Counted from the stretch's first letter, positions 44,594-53,731 are shown. The stretch is 64,000 bases of DNA from Maribellus comscasis (GCF_009762775.1 NZ_CP046401.1:496001-560000), one strand, 5' to 3'. Notes: generated from the sequence alone by a model not told the origin. Numbers and translations: made by a program.

Positions 44594-45349
44594 ATGATTA
44601 AAAAAATATTCAAAATGAAATCAATAATAACAGCCTGTTTGATATTTATGACGACACAGATTTTTGCGCAACCTAATGCCAACGAGATTCTGGATAGAGT
44701 GGATAAAAACATGTCGTCGGAAAACCGTGTTTTTGAATCGTCGATGACTATTCACGGAAAAAGAAACAGCCGAACTATAACTTCAAAAACCTATTCAGTA
44801 GGCGACAAAAAATCATATACCGAATATTTATCTCCGGCGCGGGAGCAAGGGACCAAGATGCTGAAACTGGAAGACCAATTGTGGATCTACTCCCCTTCTA
44901 CTGACCGTACGATTCAGATTTCAGGTCATATGCTGCGGCAGTCGGTTATGGGCTCCGACCTATCATACGAAGACATGATGGACGACCGGAAACTTCAGGA
45001 TGTTTATGATGCCAAAGTAACCGGAGAAGAAGAAATTGACGGACAAAAAACCTGGATTCTCGAACTCACGGCAAAGGTGGAAGATGTGGCTTATGCATCC
45101 CGAAAAGTTTGGATTGACGTTGAACGTTATATCCCTTTAAAAGAAGAGCTGTTTGCCAAAAGCGGACAGCTACTCAAACGTTCAACATTAAGCGATGTGC
45201 AGAAAATTGAAGGACGCTGGTTTCCTTCAATAGTAGTATACAAAGACATGCTCAAACAAGGCGATGGAACCGAATTCGAAATTACCAGCATAAAATTCAA
45301 TCAGAAGATACCGGAATATATTTTTACCAAAGCTGCATTGAAACAATAG
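44594..45349 (+). CDS. LolA-like outer membrane lipoprotein-sorting protein
   Basis: Exported protein of up to 251 residues; a second ATG at 44615 gives a cleaner signal peptide (IITACLIFMTTQIFAQ). The mature part follows the LolA-like fold of outer-membrane lipoprotein-sorting proteins: NRVFESSMTIHGKRNSRTIT, REQGTKMLKLEDQLWIYSP, SRKVWIDVERYIPLKEELF. It probably carries a lipophilic substrate between the ABC permeases and the outer membrane. Last gene of the TetR operon. Confidence 0.85.
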   Translation: MIKKIFKMKSIITACLIFMTTQIFAQPNANEILDRVDKNMSSENRVFESSMTIHGKRNSRTITSKTYSVGDKKSYTEYLSPAREQGTKMLKLEDQLWIYSPSTDRTIQISGHMLRQSVMGSDLSYEDMMDDRKLQDVYDAKVTGEEEIDGQKTWILELTAKVEDVAYASRKVWIDVERYIPLKEELFAKSGQLLKRSTLSDVQKIEGRWFPSIVVYKDMLKQGDGTEFEITSIKFNQKIPEYIFTKAALKQ

Positions 45350-45875
45350 TTTAATTGCCCCAAATCCATAAAAAGTACTGTGGCAAACATCGAATGGATA
45401 GGTTCGATATTTGTCACATTCCTGATTTTAGACATGGACGTTTTGGAGCATTCCCCACATAAGCACGTCCGAAATAGATTTAATCTTAAATTATCTATTT
45501 CTCCAGAGCTTATTAAATCCTGTTGCTAACGTAAAATGGGTTGCGAAAATGAGCTAAAAAATGATAAATTTGAGAAAAAGTTAAACAACTGAAAATCAGT
45601 GACTAATTTTTACGTTAGTCAGAATTTTCAAATGCAACGATTATTTTTCTTTCAAATAATTATTAAATTGACGCCCAATTAAATCGATTACATTTTGTAA
45701 ACCCTTAAAATAAATGAAATGAAAATCACCCTGAACATTAGAAAATTCTGACTAACAAAAAATTGTATTTGACCCTGAATAATAAAAAAACCGGCAAGCT
45801 TTAACGGAGCCTGCCGGCAGAGATCAATAACGCCCTTTGAAGGGCATAATATTAACATTGTAAATTTATGAAATT
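45350..45875. other. Gene-free mobile-looking region with nested inverted repeats
   Basis: Contains CTAACGTAAAA (45526-45536) inverted at 45608-45618 (perfect 11 bp), and GTTAGTCAGAATTTTC (45614-45629) inverted at 45741-45756 (perfect 16 bp). These suggest a ~143-bp miniature element nested with a second one. A terminator-like hairpin with stem CCGGCA/TGCCGG (45791-45817) and a GCCCTT-TG-AAGGGC hairpin (about 45832-45845) follow. No coding region seen. Confidence 0.6.
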
Positions 45876-46562
45876 ATGTCTTAATCTGATGATTTTGAAC
45901 AATGGAAAGAGACCATTGAAAACATTACGACAAAAGATGTTAAGCTGCCAAATCTCCCCATTGATGATTTTGTGGCAAGTACTGAAACCCTCGCTGTTGA
46001 TGCCAACGAAGACCGCGACGCCCTGGCGGCTGCCGGCCTGGGTGTGACACTGATTGACGAATTAACACCGCTAAGTGGCGCACTGCGTTATTGCCAGGCC
46101 AACTGGATGAGTGTCTTCCGGGCGCAGGAGGAAGCCCAGAACCAATGGAAAGAGCAATCGCCTCAGGCATTTGAATTCCGCGATGAACTCCTGCATGATT
46201 TTTCTTTTGCTTACCGTAATCTCAACGATGTAAAAAAGAAAGTGATACGCATCCGCGAAAGCGGAAGTAATGCAGACATGGTACAGGACCTGCTTGATTT
46301 GGCTGTTTTGGGTGAGAAATACCCAGCACCACTGACAGCTATAAATTTCGATTTGGAAAAACTTGCGCAGTCACGTACCCTTTCGCACAATATGTCGGAA
46401 TTGCTGGCTGCTTCAAACGGCACTGCCGGCGAAGGTAACGAGACTAAAGTATTGCGTGACAAGGCTTATACCCTGCTGGCCGAAAAGGCCCGGATTATTC
46501 GCGATTACGGCCAGTATGTATTCTGGAAAAACGAAAACAAATTGAAAAGATACTATGCGTAG
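45876..46562 (+). pseudogene. Unrecognised helical protein, stop at codon 3
   Basis: The frame opens ATG TCT TAA and then runs open for about 225 codons (SDDFEQWKETIENITTKDVK, continuing through VASTETLAVDANED to a C terminus YGQYVFWKNENKLKRYYA). No ATG or ribosome-binding site is available between the stop (45882-45884) and GTG 45972, yet the intervening 29 codons look coding. The predicted product is strongly helical, with charged heptad-like stretches; no family recognised. The GC-richer codons differ from neighbours, and the gene is enclosed by repeats and the IS3 element, so it may be acquired DNA now decaying. A start at GTG 45972 would give 196 residues. Confidence 0.55.
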
Positions 46563-46564
46563 AG

Positions 46565-46662
46565 CCTCCCCTAACCCCTCCGAAAGAGGGGAATGAAAAG
46601 AAAATATTACAGGGTATTTACCCTGTAAGTTTTAATAATCCCTGCACCAGGAGTGCAGGATG
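46565..46662. repeat. Array of three palindromes
   Basis: CCCCTC-CGAAA-GAGGGG (46575-46591), TTACAGGGTA-TT-TACCCTGTAA (46607-46628, perfect 10-bp stem) and CCTGCAC-CAGGA-GTGCAGG (46641-46659) follow one another just before the IS3-family element. Confidence 0.7.
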
Positions 46663-46711
46663 TTATCAATTGTCTTATACTGAAATAACTTGACGCAAAA
46701 ATGTCAAGAAA

Positions 46712-47122
46712 ATGAAAAAAAGGAATGAATCCATGTTAACAGATTACATGGATGGATTTGAAGAAAAAACAGTTAATTACAGTAATTATGAAGTAAGCTT
46801 CCGACGTTGGCTGGTAGCGCAGATTGATGCTGGAAATATGAGTTACCAGGAAGCACGGGAACGATTTTCATTATCAAGATTTGAATATAAAAAGATCATA
46901 AAGCGCTGGCAGGAGAGATATTCCGACGAAATCCACATATCTTTACAGATGATGAGTGCAAAAGAAAGAACAGACCACAAAGCGTTGGAGAAACGCATCA
47001 GGGAATTGGAAAAGCAGTTGGAACGTGCGCAGATGAAGAATGTGGCGCTGAACACTATGATTGACATTGCAGAAAACGACTACAAACTCGAAATCAGAAA
47101 AAAGTCTGGACCCAAACAGTAG
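46712..47122 (+). CDS. IS3-family transposase OrfA
   Basis: 136 residues: N-terminal helix-turn-helix (YEVSFRRWLVAQIDAGNMSY, QEARERFSLSRFEYKKIIKR) and a C-terminal leucine-zipper-like coiled coil (about 85-115). It ends soon after A-AAA-AAG at 47098-47104, in phase for a -1 shift into the OrfB frame, which would give the OrfAB transposase. Confidence 0.88.
   Translation: MKKRNESMLTDYMDGFEEKTVNYSNYEVSFRRWLVAQIDAGNMSYQEARERFSLSRFEYKKIIKRWQERYSDEIHISLQMMSAKERTDHKALEKRIRELEKQLERAQMKNVALNTMIDIAENDYKLEIRKKSGPKQ
47098..47104 (+). promoter_or_regulatory. A6G slippery heptamer for -1 frameshifting
   Basis: AAAAAAG is in phase as A AAA AAG in OrfA. Slipping back one base leads through VWTQTVDVLAR into the OrfB ATG, in open frame. 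This is the classic recoding site of IS3-family elements. Confidence 0.7.
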
Positions 47123-47136
47123 ATGTACTGGCACGC

Positions 47137-48063
47137 ATGTATCCTTTGGTTTCCAAGGCGGTACTATGCGAACTGTTTGGGTTTACCCGCCAGGCCTGGT
47201 ACGACAATAGGAAACGTCAATCCGGGTACCAGATGGAGGAAGTTTTTATATTAAGACAGGTAAAAGATTTGCGTAAAGAGCACAAGCGGATGGGGACAGA
47301 GAAGCTCCACCGGCTGATTGCGCCGACCCTTCAGAAACATAATATTAAATATGGAAGGGACAAGTTTTATATCCTGCTGCGGGAACATGGCCTGTTGGTC
47401 AGGCGGCGCAGGCGCAGGCCTAAAACAACCAATTCGAAGCATTTTTTCCGCAAGTATCCCAACCTGGTAAGGGATATTGAGATAATGAGTTCCGGGCGTT
47501 TATGGGTTAGCGACATAACCTACATTCGCACTGAAAAAGGTTTTGTTTACCTCTCGCTTGTTACCGATGCATATTCCAGAAAAATTGTTGGCTGGTGCCT
47601 CTGGCCCGACCTCACCAGCGAAGGGGCTTTAAATGCTCTAAAGATGGCCATTTCAGGGGAAGGGGTGAAGCAGAACCTTATCCACCATTCCGACCGCGGC
47701 ATCCAGTATTGCTGCACCGACTATGTGAACTACCTGCAAGGTTCAAATATCAATATTTCGATGACAGAAAACGGCGACCCCTATGAAAACGCTATAGCCG
47801 AGCGGGTTAATGGTATTTTAAAGAATGAATATGATTTAAACGAAACTTACCCGGATTATCATGCAGCCCTGGAAGCAACAAAGGTTGCGGTTTACAAATA
47901 CAACAACAAACGTCCGCACCGCAGCGTGGATTTTATGCTTCCGGTGGATGCACACAAGGAATCGGGATCACTTAAAAAGCACTGGAAAAAGCGGGAATTT
48001 AATACGACGGGAAAAGAAGCAACAGAATACAAACCTGCAACAAAAACCAGCGATAAAAAATGA
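47137..48063 (+). CDS. IS3-family transposase OrfB (DDE)
   Basis: 308 residues with the rve integrase core. The DDE residues lie in WVSDITYI (Asp), HHSDRGIQYC (Asp) and PYENAIAERVNGILKNEY (Glu, with the K/R seven residues later). An HTH_21-like segment (RMGTEKLHRLIAP) and zinc-free N terminus precede it. Likely active with OrfA through -1 frameshifting. Confidence 0.93.
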   Translation: MYPLVSKAVLCELFGFTRQAWYDNRKRQSGYQMEEVFILRQVKDLRKEHKRMGTEKLHRLIAPTLQKHNIKYGRDKFYILLREHGLLVRRRRRRPKTTNSKHFFRKYPNLVRDIEIMSSGRLWVSDITYIRTEKGFVYLSLVTDAYSRKIVGWCLWPDLTSEGALNALKMAISGEGVKQNLIHHSDRGIQYCCTDYVNYLQGSNINISMTENGDPYENAIAERVNGILKNEYDLNETYPDYHAALEATKVAVYKYNNKRPHRSVDFMLPVDAHKESGSLKKHWKKREFNTTGKEATEYKPATKTSDKK

Positions 48064-48299
48064 AGCTGCACAAAAAAACAGGAAGAAGAATTATATCTGT
48101 CCCTTTAATCAGGGATAAGACAGAAAGGAATGAGCAGTTACAGGGATTAAAAATATGCAGGAAAGAATTTGCAAGAATAAAAAATGAAATAGTTTTGTAA
48201 ATCAGTAAATGCAGAATAAATATTTACATCTATCAGAAATTAAAGTTAAATCTGTCAAGTTATTTCAGGAAAGGACAAATTGTAAAATATTGATTTTAA

Positions 48300-48440
48300 G
48301 AGTCCCTGTGGAATCTGACCCTCCACGGGGGCTTTTTACCCTTCCCAACGACTTTTCACCCTCCACAATACAATTTTTTGTGCCCACAACGCGATTTGAC
48401 CCGCCACAGCCGGACTTTTTGTGCTCACAATGCGAAACAA
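48300..48440. repeat. Degenerate ~20-bp tandem repeat
   Basis: Within the gap 48278-48563 about six degenerate units of 18-23 bp follow the pattern CCCnCCACAAnnnnATTTTTTGTG (for example CCTCCACAATACAATTTTTT at 48360 and CCGCCACAGCCGGACTTTTT at 48401). The style recalls the 21-bp array at 5046-5364. The rest of the gap shows nothing recognised. Confidence 0.5.
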
Positions 48441-48563
48441 GGAAAAAGAAAAGTTTGATTACGATTCTACGTGATTGTATACTTGAGGCTTGAAGCTGGT
48501 TTTTGGTATCCCTTCTACCAACCTCGTCTTGTTAGATCTCCTGCCGGATTCTAAATTCGCGCC

Positions 48564-48905
48564 ATGCGAAAGAATCAGAAGTATAGTAAAGAGGAGATGT
48601 ACCTGGCCATAGAGTTATGGCAGGAAAGTGGGTTATCTCAGATTAAGTTTTGTTCCCGTGAAAAGCTCTCGGTAAAAACATTTAGCTACTGGTATAAAAA
48701 ATACAAGAAAGAAAACAGACTTTCGGTTGAGCAGAACAAAGAAACTCCTGATGCATTTATCCCTGTAAAAGTTTCCAGTGACAGAACGACAGCGGCCGGA
48801 AAAGAAAGTTATGGCCGGATAGAGCTATCTTTTCCCAATGGGGTTCAACTGAGTTGTCCGGCTGGGATTGATATCGGACAGTTGAAAAGCCTGATAAACC
48901 TTTAG
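48564..48905 (+). CDS. IS66-family accessory protein TnpA
   Basis: 113 residues with the IS66 OrfA-type helix-turn-helix (EEMYLAIELWQESGLSQIKF, CSREKLSVKTFSYWYKKYK) and the short C-terminal GIDIGQLKSLINL. First gene of a decayed IS66 copy. It looks intact but its partner genes are broken. Confidence 0.85.
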   Translation: MRKNQKYSKEEMYLAIELWQESGLSQIKFCSREKLSVKTFSYWYKKYKKENRLSVEQNKETPDAFIPVKVSSDRTTAAGKESYGRIELSFPNGVQLSCPAGIDIGQLKSLINL

Positions 48906-48908
48906 CGC

Positions 48909-49272
48909 ATGTTTGCCCTGTCATCCGAAAATCAGTTTCATTTGTACAGCCAGCCCACCGACATGCGTAAAAGTTTCGATGGTCTGAGTGGCCTGGTACA
49001 AAATATTCTTGGCCGGAATCCCTGTAACGGCGATGTGTTTATCTTTATCAATAAACGCCGCGATAAGGTAAAACTGCTCCACTGGCAGGGGCCCCGGCTT
49101 TATTTTATATTACAAGCGCCTGGAAAAAGGGACTTTTGAACTTCCCCGGTACAATTTTTCGGGCGGAAGTATTGTCCTGGATTATGCCAAACTGGTGATG
49201 ATTATCGATGGATTGAGCATTAAAAATGTCCGGAAAAGGAAACGTTACCAAAACAATAACATATACCCGTGA
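48909..49272 (+). pseudogene. IS66-family TnpB, frameshifted
   Basis: The first 62 codons (LSSENQFHLYSQPTDMRKSF, NGDVFIFINKRRDKVKLLHW) are normal TnpB. In the run GGGGCCCC at 49088-49095 one extra C shifts the frame, giving a false end at 49139. The true continuation GFILYYKRLEKGTFELPRYN through KNVRKRKRYQ lies in the +1 frame to the TGA at 49270-49272. A single-base insertion inactivates it. Confidence 0.8.
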
Positions 49273-49585
49273 GAAGAAGGGCCGAAAAAACCATCCTGGA
49301 CGTATACCCTTACCCGACCACTTGCCAGTGGAAGAAATCGTCCTTGAACCGGAAGAAGATACCACCGGAATGAAGTGCATTGGCAGGGAAGTTACAGACC
49401 AACTGGAACTTGTTCCGGCAAAATTTTTTATCAAAAGATTTATCCGGCCCAAATACCTCAAACCCGAAGATGAAGAAACATTAACACATACAGGCGTCAT
49501 TGCCCCACTGCCGTATCCCCCTGATAAAATACCTATCAAAAGCTGGAACTGCACCAAATACGCCAAGCATAATCATAGTTATTAA
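49226..49585 (+). pseudogene. IS66-family TnpC transposase fragment
   Basis: 119 residues matching only the middle of TnpC: KGRKNHPGRIPLPDHLPVEE, IVLEPEEDTTGMKCIGREVT, FFIKRFIRPKY. The N-terminal leucine-zipper region (~100 residues) and the whole DDE catalytic domain are absent, and the frame ends in unrelated sequence (IKSWNCTKYAKHNHSY). A remnant, truncated at both ends, bordering the fucosidase locus. Confidence 0.78.
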
Positions 49586-49778
49586 AGTAGGAGTTGCTGT
49601 AATAGTCATTACAAACATACCATCCGGTCAAATGTAGTACTTCCAATATGCGATTATTTGTAAAATTGTTTTTTTTAAAAGCTGATACAAACAATTAAAA
49701 GGGAAAATTCAACAAGCTATTACATCTGAAATAAGAATTTTTAATTATTATTTCTTCTCTTCAAGTTAATCTTTTCAA

Positions 49779-51437
49779 TTATTCCAATTTAGTTACGATT
49801 TCTACTTCCCATCCATTCTGATAGGGACTATAAACAACATGGTATTTTGAACCTTCCAATAAATTAATGTTTTGCACAGTGCGTATATCCCCATTTTTAT
49901 TTAATCTGAATCGTACGTGGTCATTTAAAGTAAATTGAATCGTTTCATCTTGATCATCATATATTTCACAACCTGTTTTAGATGATATTACGTGCTTTCC
50001 TAAGATTGAAAAATCAACACCATTTATACTTGTTATTGTACCAGTAATTTTTCGGCTAGTTACATGCTTTATTTTTGGTCCTTCAAAGTCCGGGCCTTTT
50101 GTTAAATCGAACCCTTTACCTTCTGTTTCTAATTTAATAATACGCAACATGTTTGCATTGTTCTTTTCAGGTAATTCAACCATTAGTGAAGTAGAGTTTT
50201 TTTCCTGAACAACAGACAATTTCTCACCTGTGTCCAAAAATATTGCGTTTTTTACAGGTGATTTTAATCCATTTACTGTAATGGGGCCTCCTGTCCAATT
50301 CCATAAGTGCAAATAAATAAAGTTGTTTTCTTTGCGCTGTGACAAAGATCCCCACACATGTTCTTTGGGAAAAGGACTACCTTTGGTCTTGTAAATGGCT
50401 TCACCATTTATATCCATCCATTTTCCCAGATCGCGCAACCTTATCTGATCCTGCAAAGGGAAAGTACCTTCAGGAGTAGGTCCAATATTCAACAAAAAAT
50501 TTGAACCACGACAAGCACTTTTACTTACCATTTTTATTAGTTCATCAGATGACTTCCAAAAATCATCATTTTTATCATATCCCCAATTTAGTCTCATGGT
50601 CATAATTGACTCCATATATTCTGTCAAACCTGGATCTACAATGGCACGATCTCCAATGTTTTTATAATCTCCCAGTCCATTTCCAATCCGCCCATTTATG
50701 ATACATTCCGGCTGGTATTTTCGAATTAATCCTGCACACATTTTATTAAATTCTTCATGAGCCTGAACGGGTGTATCATACCAAATCAAGTCAATTTTTC
50801 CATATTTCGTAAGTAACTCTGTTATCTGTTTTTTAGCAAAATCTACATATTTATCAGGTAATGGATTTAAATCCTGATTTTTTCGTGCATGGTGTTTCCA
50901 ATCTTTTTCGTGGGAATAATAAAAACCTACTTTCATATCGTATTTCCTGCACGCTGCAATAAATTCTTTTACCAAATCGCGCTTTATTGCAGATGATTTT
51001 ACAATATTCCAGTCAGAAACGTCAGAATTAAAAAGTGCGTAGCCATCATGGTGTTTTGATGTAAGTACCATGTATTTCATGCCCGCTTGTTTTGCCATTT
51101 TAACCCATTCCTCCGCATTAAATTCAGATGGATTCCAATTTAAAGCAGCATTCCGATATTCTGACACTGGCATATTGGATTTGAGATAAATCCACTCTGC
51201 ACTGGCTTGTCCAACTTCTTTCCCATAATCACTTCCGTTATACTCACCACCAAAAGTCGAGTAAACGCCCCAGTGCAGGAACATTCCCAAACGTCCTTCG
51301 TCCCACCATCTCATGCGCTCGTGAAATGCCTTTTCCGATTCCTGTGCATAAAGAATTAGTGGAAATAGTACTGTAAAAATTAAAGTCAGAAAAAATAACA
51401 ATTTTTGGCTTAGATGTTTTTTTGAAATTGGTGTCAT
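49779..51437 (-). CDS. GH29 alpha-L-fucosidase
   Basis: Exported retaining alpha-L-fucosidase of 552 residues with a signal peptide (LLFFLTLIFTVLFPLILYAQ). The catalytic barrel (about 35-350) shows GMFLHWGVYST, VLTSKHHDGYALF, and IDLIWYDTP with the nucleophile Asp; RGSNFLLNIGPTPEGTFP closes the domain. A C-terminal beta-sandwich and a further ~100-residue domain follow. Last gene of the minus-strand PUL, next to the IS66 remnant. Confidence 0.94.
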   Translation of the reverse strand: MTPISKKHLSQKLLFFLTLIFTVLFPLILYAQESEKAFHERMRWWDEGRLGMFLHWGVYSTFGGEYNGSDYGKEVGQASAEWIYLKSNMPVSEYRNAALNWNPSEFNAEEWVKMAKQAGMKYMVLTSKHHDGYALFNSDVSDWNIVKSSAIKRDLVKEFIAACRKYDMKVGFYYSHEKDWKHHARKNQDLNPLPDKYVDFAKKQITELLTKYGKIDLIWYDTPVQAHEEFNKMCAGLIRKYQPECIINGRIGNGLGDYKNIGDRAIVDPGLTEYMESIMTMRLNWGYDKNDDFWKSSDELIKMVSKSACRGSNFLLNIGPTPEGTFPLQDQIRLRDLGKWMDINGEAIYKTKGSPFPKEHVWGSLSQRKENNFIYLHLWNWTGGPITVNGLKSPVKNAIFLDTGEKLSVVQEKNSTSLMVELPEKNNANMLRIIKLETEGKGFDLTKGPDFEGPKIKHVTSRKITGTITSINGVDFSILGKHVISSKTGCEIYDDQDETIQFTLNDHVRFRLNKNGDIRTVQNINLLEGSKYHVVYSPYQNGWEVEIVTKLE

Positions 51438-51621
51438 TTATTGTCCTTCTTTTAATATTCTAAATAATTTATAAAAATGTGTTTTGTATTGATCAGGAAT
51501 AGAATGCTTAATAGTTTTATTGATTTCATTGTTTGTATAAGTAAAAATTCAACTTAATTCTTTTCTATGCTATTTTCATTTGTATCCAGAATACGTAAAA
51601 CACAAAAGCAAAGGGTGTTTT

Positions 51622-51762
51622 TTATGTAAAGTTGACGCCTGATGCAGCATAAAGTAACTGCGGTTTACCTTTCCTCATTATTATCGGCGGACGTTCGATT
51701 TTATCCCCGCACAATATCTTTGCATTCTTCATCAACGCTTCTTTCCCAAGATCGTGTTTCAT
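51622..51762 (-). pseudogene. Short ORF, possible C-terminal remnant of a glycoside hydrolase
   Basis: 46 residues (MKHDLGKEALMKNAKILCGD, then KIERPPIIMRKGKPQLLYAA and SGVNFT). The ERPPIIMRKGKPQLLYAASG stretch resembles the closing strand of GH43-like and related beta-propeller enzymes (usual form ERPxVLxxxGKPTHLF). The rest of the enzyme is missing. Found in the 458-bp gap between two fucosidase genes; the remainder of that gap is AT-rich with nothing recognised. Confidence 0.4.
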
Positions 51763-51895
51763 TTTACTGAAAAAGTGTTTTTAATATATGTACAAAAACG
51801 ATAATGAATAAAATTCTTTCATATTAATCTGGTTTTAGTTATTATCGAAATTTATATTCATTAATTTTTCTTGTTAGATATGAAATTCTATTACA

Positions 51896-53689
51896 CTAGT
51901 CTGCTCCCCATCCTTCTTGCTTTATTTTTTTTACTGGACTTAGTGTTATTGATTGCAGGTACATCAGAAAGGTACGACCTGACACCTTCGGCCGTATGGT
52001 TAAAGTATACTCTCCTGCATTCGGAAGATCAATATATCCAGAGGGAAACTCATGATAATTATACCAATCACCTGTATAAACCACATGCCTTTCTATATTT
52101 GATTTTCCAATTGTTATTTCAAAGGGCTGCTGCTCCCATTCCTTATTCGCCGCATAGGTTATATTTATTTTGAATTTCCCAGGTTCATTCACATGTATAA
52201 GCCATTCTGCAGTATCTTCGGGCCCAGTCCATTTTGAGATATGAAATCCTCCCTTGCGATTAAATCGTGTCTTTGTCTTACCTTGAGTAATTACTTTTAA
52301 ATAGTCTAATCGGATTAATCCTGAATCACCCTGCAATACAATCGGAGGATCAACCCTTGGGCATCCATCTATCTCAAGCACCAACACTGAAATAGGATCA
52401 TCGATCGGACTTTTGGGAAGAGAAATTTGAGTCTGTTTTTCATTTTGCGAAACTGCCAGTTTTGATGTTTTATTAAGGAGCATATAGGCTGAGGTTACTG
52501 CATTTTTCAGACCATGTACCATTAGCACACCATCTTGTGGCCAATCACGAATAAAAAGATAGAGTTTGTTCCCGTTGACGGTGCAGTAGCCCCATGGTAA
52601 TTCACCGAATGGATTGGCAGTTGTTCCATAAATACTTTCAGCATTGCGCTTCACCCAAGGTCCGACCTTACTGAATATTTCAATTGTAGCATCAGGTATT
52701 TCTCCATTCCCTTTTGGGCCTATATTCAAAAGATAATTTCCGCCCCGGCTAACAATTTCAAGAAGGCGTTGAATTACATATTCCGGTGTTTTCCAATTTG
52801 TGTCATATTTGCTGAATCCCCATGTATCATTTAGTGTCTGTGGAGATTCCCAATATTCTTCAATTCCTCCAGGAGGCGTGCCGTTATCGTTCATATTTTG
52901 ATAATCTCCAAGAATTTCCTGATCATAATTTCCCACACGGCCATTTACAAGAATTGATGGTTGAAGATTATGTAAAAGATTGACAAACTCAAACCCTTGT
53001 TCTTGTGTGTACATCCCCCTGTCGAACCAGACTAATCCTATAGGACCGTAATTTGTAAGTAATTCTCGTAGTTGAGGTTTCGCTTTTTCTTCAAGATATT
53101 TCCTGAAATTTTCTTGATTGTATAGATGGCTACCCCAATCATTATCATAATCCCAGTTGTTCCCATATCCTCCGGGGTGATCCCAATCCTCTCTGTGAGA
53201 ATAATAAACGCAGAATTTTATCCCTTCTTTAGCACATGCCTGTGATAGTTCTTTCAATGGATCTCGATTAAACGAAGTCCAATCTACAATATTATATGGC
53301 GAAACTTCAGACTTATACATTGCAAAACCATCGTGATGCTTAGCAGTTATTACAATATATTTCATGCCGGTAGCTTTAGCCAATTGAACCCATTTACCAG
53401 CATCAAACTTGATAGGATTCATTTCATGAGCAAGTTCGCGATACTCATTAACAGGTATTTTAGCATGCTTCATTATCCATTCAGCAATTCCATCAATTCG
53501 TTCTCCTTTATACTCTCCGGCAAGTTGAGAATAGGGTCCCCAATGAATGAACATCCCAAATCGGGCATCGTTCCACCACTGAAGCCGCTCGGTTTTTTCT
53601 TCTTCTGTTTCATCCCAAATTTCTTCCTGAGAAAAAACGTTCATATTAAGAAATACCGCAATTAACATAAATATTAATTTTCTGTTCAT
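51896..53689 (-). CDS. GH29 alpha-L-fucosidase
   Basis: 597 residues with a signal peptide (KLIFMLIAVFLNMNVFSQ). The barrel motifs are GMFIHWGPYSQ, VITAKHHDGFAMY and GLVWFDRG (nucleophile Asp), ending with GGNYLLNIGPKGNGEIPD. After a beta-sandwich, residues about 450-590 form an extra domain (WTGPEDTAEWLIHVNEPGKF, YTGDWYNYHEF) resembling a carbohydrate-binding jelly roll, also seen in the 54014 paralogue. Probably acts in the periplasm or at the cell surface. Confidence 0.94.
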   Translation of the reverse strand: MNRKLIFMLIAVFLNMNVFSQEEIWDETEEEKTERLQWWNDARFGMFIHWGPYSQLAGEYKGERIDGIAEWIMKHAKIPVNEYRELAHEMNPIKFDAGKWVQLAKATGMKYIVITAKHHDGFAMYKSEVSPYNIVDWTSFNRDPLKELSQACAKEGIKFCVYYSHREDWDHPGGYGNNWDYDNDWGSHLYNQENFRKYLEEKAKPQLRELLTNYGPIGLVWFDRGMYTQEQGFEFVNLLHNLQPSILVNGRVGNYDQEILGDYQNMNDNGTPPGGIEEYWESPQTLNDTWGFSKYDTNWKTPEYVIQRLLEIVSRGGNYLLNIGPKGNGEIPDATIEIFSKVGPWVKRNAESIYGTTANPFGELPWGYCTVNGNKLYLFIRDWPQDGVLMVHGLKNAVTSAYMLLNKTSKLAVSQNEKQTQISLPKSPIDDPISVLVLEIDGCPRVDPPIVLQGDSGLIRLDYLKVITQGKTKTRFNRKGGFHISKWTGPEDTAEWLIHVNEPGKFKINITYAANKEWEQQPFEITIGKSNIERHVVYTGDWYNYHEFPSGYIDLPNAGEYTLTIRPKVSGRTFLMYLQSITLSPVKKIKQEGWGAD

Positions 53690-53731
53690 TTATACATGGT
53701 TTATAATTTAAATAGTATAATGTGAATTTTT

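Larger units (their letters stand above)
46671..48277 (+). mobile_element. IS3-family insertion sequence, complete
   Basis: A 1607-bp element bounded by 24-bp imperfect inverted repeats (TGTCTTATACTGAAATAACT... at 46671-46694 and its inverse at 48254-48277; 21 of 24 match), with TG...CA ends as expected. Flanks are AAT (46668-46670) and AAT (48278-48280), a 3-bp target duplication. It carries two overlapping-frame transposase ORFs with an A6G slippery heptamer. Structure appears intact. Confidence 0.88.

Noticed and set aside
48209..48493. 94-codon frame after the IS3 element
   Set aside because: Runs across the right inverted repeat and the degenerate repeat array; no protein-like features.
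51871..52173. 100-codon plus-strand frame with hydrophobic start
   Set aside because: Antisense to the GH29 C terminus; shadow frame.
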